Assembly: GCA_026415275.1 (NCBI GenBank)
Contig: JAOAHK010000093.1
Span: forward strand, 1-8,074
Length of the DNA stretch: 8,074 nt
Reading direction: 5' to 3'
Source: Anaerolineales bacterium
GTDB lineage: Bacteria; Chloroflexota; Anaerolineae; Anaerolineales; UBA4823
Made by a program: the position numbers and the translations under genes. The notes beneath the pieces were generated by a model that did no database searches, was not told where the DNA came from, and worked only from the letters and a program-made list of their open reading frames with translations. Shown here piece by piece: positions 5,843 through 8,074 of this stretch; position 1 is the stretch's first letter, and every line of letters starts with the position of its first letter.

Positions 5843-6685
5843 ATGTTGAACCTGCAAAAGAGTACCCAAAACCGCTGGATATACGATACTGCCTCCCTGC
5901 GCGATCCGGCGATCGATGAGGTTTTTGAACTTTGGCGCTATCGTGATTTACTGCAATTGTTAATCATCAATCGCATCAAAACGCGCTATAAACGCTCGGT
6001 TTTAGGGGTGGTTTGGACTCTGCTCAATCCTTTGTTGAATACGTTGGTGCTAACCATTGTTTTTTCGCAGATCTTTCGTTTTAACCTGCCTAATTATGCA
6101 GTCTATATCCTCAGCGGTTTGCTGTTTTGGAATTTTTTTGCTCAATCAACTATGGACGCTATGGATACGCTCGTGTGGGGCAGCAGTCTCCTCAAGCGCA
6201 TTTATATCCCGCGCACCATTTTCGCTGTAGCAGTAGTCGGGAATGGATTGATCAACTATCTTTTGGCACTTATTCCGCTTGGCATCATCATGTTGATCTT
6301 ACGCCATCCCTTCACGCTGAACCTGCTGGCACTTCCCCTAGCTATCCTGATTCTAGCGATGTTTACGTTAGGGATAGGGCTGTTGTTATCCACCTTGGCG
6401 GTGTTCTTTGTAGATTTGGTTTATATTTTCAATGTGTTGCTATTGGTCTGGTTTTATCTGACGCCGATCATCTATCCGCTGAGTATTATTCCTGAGCGTT
6501 TTTTGCCCTTTTTTCGCTTGAATCCATTATTGTACCTATTACAAATCTTTCGCCTGATTATTTACGAGGGGATCATGCCATCTCCAACTTTATGGGGGGC
6601 AGCGTTCTCGCTAGCTCTGATCACACTTTTCGCCGGTTGGCTGATCTTTACCCGCAAGGTGGACGAATTTGCCTACCGTATCTGA
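5843..6685 (+). CDS. wzm: ABC-2 type polysaccharide export permease (Wzm-like)
   Basis: Inner-membrane permease of an ABC exporter for lipid-linked polysaccharide such as O-antigen, teichoic-acid-like or capsule glycan; it pairs with the ATPase encoded next. The amphipathic N-terminal part ending ELWRYRDLLQLLIINRIKTR leads into the family motif RYKRSVLGVVWTLLNPLL. About six hydrophobic segments follow, with the hallmark WFYLTPIIYPLSIIPE before the last loop and helix. From ATG 5843 the protein has 280 residues, close to the usual 260-280. I prefer this start because GGAAAAAG lies just before it and homologous N-termini fit. An in-frame ATG at 5807 would add 12 residues but lacks a ribosome site and overlaps a possible -10 box. 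The next gene begins inside its last codons (17-nt overlap). Confidence 0.88.
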   Translation: MLNLQKSTQNRWIYDTASLRDPAIDEVFELWRYRDLLQLLIINRIKTRYKRSVLGVVWTLLNPLLNTLVLTIVFSQIFRFNLPNYAVYILSGLLFWNFFAQSTMDAMDTLVWGSSLLKRIYIPRTIFAVAVVGNGLINYLLALIPLGIIMLILRHPFTLNLLALPLAILILAMFTLGIGLLLSTLAVFFVDLVYIFNVLLLVWFYLTPIIYPLSIIPERFLPFFRLNPLLYLLQIFRLIIYEGIMPSPTLWGAAFSLALITLFAGWLIFTRKVDEFAYRI

Positions 6686-7949
6686 CCTTCCAACTGTGCA
6701 ATCAAGTACATTGCCCATCATCGTCCTAAACGATGTCGGCGTTCGTTATCGCCTGCCCAGCGAGAAAATCCCGACGCTGAAGGAGTATGTCATTCGCACC
6801 TTGCGCGGGCAAATCAGACAACAGACCTTTTGGGCGTTGCAGAATATCAATATAGAGGTGTATCCCGGCGAGGTGTTTGGCATTATCGGACCCAATGGAG
6901 CGGGAAAGAGCACCTTGTTGAAAGTGGTTTCCCGCGTGCTGCGCCCGACCAAAGGGCGGGTACGCGTGGTGGGCAAAGTCGCGCCGTTGCTCGAACTCGG
7001 CGCAGGGTTCGATTTTGAGCTGACCGGGCGAGAGAATATTTTCCTGAATGGGGCTATCTTAGGCTTCTCCAAGCGCGAGATGGAAAAGCGCATCGATCGC
7101 ATCGTTGAGTTCGCTGGCTTAGGCGATTTCATCGATGCTCCCCTACGCACCTACTCATCGGGCATGGTGGCTCGGTTAGGCTTTGCCGTAGCGACTGACG
7201 AGCGACCGGAAATCTTGATCGTTGATGAAATACTCAGCGTGGGGGACACCGAATTTCAAACCCGCTCTTTTGAACGCATCCAGAGCTTTCAGGCACAGGG
7301 AACGACCATTTTATTAGTCACCCACGACATTGCGCGGGTGGAGACGATGTGTCAGCGGGCGATCTTCCTCAGCCATGGGCAGATTGTTGCCACCGGGAGT
7401 GCCGCCCAAGTGGTGGATCGCTATTTAGGGCGCATTCGCCAGCGGGAAGAAGCGCGCCTTGCAGAAGCACAGACCGCAGAACAACCCTGGCGCTGGGGCA
7501 ACCGCAAAATTGAAATTACCAAAGTAGAATTCCTGGACGAGTTTGGGCAACCAAAGAATATCTTTCAAACGGGTGATTACTTCGCCCTGCGCATGGAATA
7601 CGAAGCTCACGTACCGATTGATTCGCCGGTCTTTGGCATGGCGATTCATCACAATGATGGCACCCATATCACCGGCCCGAACACGCAGTTTGCCGGCTTA
7701 GATCTCGGGCGGGTGGAAGGCAAAGGTTGGGTGCTCTACGAGGTCGATCGCTTGCCTTTGCTGGAGGGGTTGTATCGGGTGAGCGTGGCGGTGCATAACT
7801 GGCAGGATAATGAGATGTTTGATTATCACGACCGAAATCACGCCATCCGCGTGATCAATCGCAATAATAAAATTCGAGAAAAATATGGGATGATTACGCT
7901 TTTGGGAGGGTGGAAGCATTTTCAACCAAATGAAGAAGTAGTAAAGTGA
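6669..7949 (+). CDS. wzt: ABC exporter ATPase with C-terminal glycan-binding domain (Wzt-like)
   Basis: ATP-hydrolysing subunit of the polysaccharide exporter, 426 residues. The nucleotide-binding domain (about 17-255) shows Walker A GPNGAGKST (74-82), the Q-loop region with the exporter-typical LLELGAGF (107-114, Glu in place of Gln), FELTGRENI (116-124), signature YSSGM (162-166), Walker B ILIVDE (182-187, catalytic E187) and the H-loop THD (H219). A charged linker (251-280) leads to a beta-rich domain (about 280-420) resembling Wzt C-terminal domains, which bind the glycan's terminal modification and give export specificity. Translation starts at TTG 6669, inside the permease gene, with AAGGTGG at 6656-6662 at good spacing; GTG 6696 is an alternative without a ribosome site. 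The overlap indicates coupled translation. The final glycan cannot be told from this. Confidence 0.92.
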   Translation: MPTVSDLPTVQSSTLPIIVLNDVGVRYRLPSEKIPTLKEYVIRTLRGQIRQQTFWALQNINIEVYPGEVFGIIGPNGAGKSTLLKVVSRVLRPTKGRVRVVGKVAPLLELGAGFDFELTGRENIFLNGAILGFSKREMEKRIDRIVEFAGLGDFIDAPLRTYSSGMVARLGFAVATDERPEILIVDEILSVGDTEFQTRSFERIQSFQAQGTTILLVTHDIARVETMCQRAIFLSHGQIVATGSAAQVVDRYLGRIRQREEARLAEAQTAEQPWRWGNRKIEITKVEFLDEFGQPKNIFQTGDYFALRMEYEAHVPIDSPVFGMAIHHNDGTHITGPNTQFAGLDLGRVEGKGWVLYEVDRLPLLEGLYRVSVAVHNWQDNEMFDYHDRNHAIRVINRNNKIREKYGMITLLGGWKHFQPNEEVVK

Positions 7950-7961
7950 GCTCTTGCGTCA

Positions 7962-8010
7962 AAGAAGTCTGACTCGATGGCGAGACTTCTTATTGGTGAG
8001 TCTCCAATAA
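7962..8010 (+). terminator. Two adjacent hairpins after the exporter operon
   Basis: AAGAAGTCT (7962-7970) pairs perfectly with AGACTTCTT (7983-7991) around a 12-nt loop. TTATTGG (7990-7996) then pairs with CCAATAA (8004-8010) around a 7-nt loop. The two share two bases, so they would compete slightly. They start 13 nt after the wzt stop. Neither has a T-tract after it and the stems are AT-rich, so termination is uncertain; mRNA 3'-end stabilisation or a protein site is also possible. Confidence 0.4.
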
Positions 8011-8074
8011 ATGAGGTGGGAGAAGCCATCAAGCGGTTTGGGTGTTACACTCGATCAGCGAAACGGAAAAATCG
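7977..8074 (+). CDS. Possible start of an unidentified reading frame, partial
   Basis: From ATG 7977 a frame stays open for 32 codons to the window edge, beginning MARLLIGESPINEVGEAIKR and ending in a basic stretch (RSAKRKN). I do not recognise it. The ATG lies in the loop of the first hairpin, only a weak purine-rich AAAGAAG precedes it by 9 nt, and the frame is the same as wzt, whose TGA ends 27 nt earlier. It could be the next gene, a remnant or noise. Confidence 0.2.
   Translation, partial: MARLLIGESPINEVGEAIKRFGCYTRSAKRKN

Noticed and set aside
135..8032. GGAGAAGCCATCAA present at 135-148 and 8019-8032 as possible mobile-element ends or circular overlap
   Set aside because: Only 14 nt match and the flanks differ. 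A match this long is not very unlikely by chance in 8 kb, and no transposase or target duplication is seen. It is kept only as a side note in a finding.
1..8074. tRNA, rRNA, CRISPR array or insertion sequence
   Set aside because: No cloverleaf, rRNA-like segment, regular direct repeats or transposase motifs were found on reading both strands.

Overview
The window most resembles a bacterial chromosomal segment from Chloroflexota (Anaerolineae-like). This assignment is inference. It rests on a lipoprotein whose signal peptide runs into a Pro/Thr-rich stalk, a long-linker Wzt exporter ATPase, an Uma2-type nuclease remnant, and an intermediate base composition with mixed codon use. No rRNA, tRNA, IS element or CRISPR array is visible.

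Layout. Positions 1-2870 are read on the minus strand as one tight unit: homoserine dehydrogenase (hom), then a PanB-type ketopantoate hydroxymethyltransferase 28 nt later, then a class I aminotransferase whose start codon abuts the panB stop. The aminotransferase is cut off just after its PLP-lysine motif. The sequence then continues, in another frame, as the middle of an Uma2-family (PD-(D/E)XK) nuclease that runs off the window edge. Positions 2864-3116 hold a divergent promoter region. It includes a perfect TATAAT box and a 15-bp palindrome in front of a plus-strand gene (3117-4967) for a lipid-anchored YtcJ-like metal-dependent amidohydrolase. That gene ends at a strong hairpin terminator (4974-5009).

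Next, on the minus strand, is a stand-alone Rrf2-family regulator with a cysteine cluster suited to an Fe-S centre (5096-5506). Its promoter overlaps a near-perfect 18-bp palindrome. A 300-nt divergent intergenic region follows. It leads into a plus-strand pair for an ABC-2 polysaccharide exporter: permease (wzm-like) and ATPase with a C-terminal carbohydrate-binding domain (wzt-like). The two genes overlap by 17 nt, with a TTG start on the second. The last 125 nt contain two adjacent hairpins and possibly the beginning of another reading frame.

How the parts work together. The hom-panB-aminotransferase set belongs to aspartate-family, pantothenate and 2-oxoacid metabolism. The exporter pair would move a lipid-linked glycan across the membrane. 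The amidohydrolase is predicted to act outside the membrane. The Rrf2 protein is a candidate redox/Fe-S sensor acting on its own promoter and possibly on the divergent exporter. The most unusual points are the microhomology junction between aminotransferase and Uma2 sequence, the divergent active-site region of the PanB protein next to homoserine dehydrogenase and an aminotransferase, and the undescribed palindromes at two promoters.
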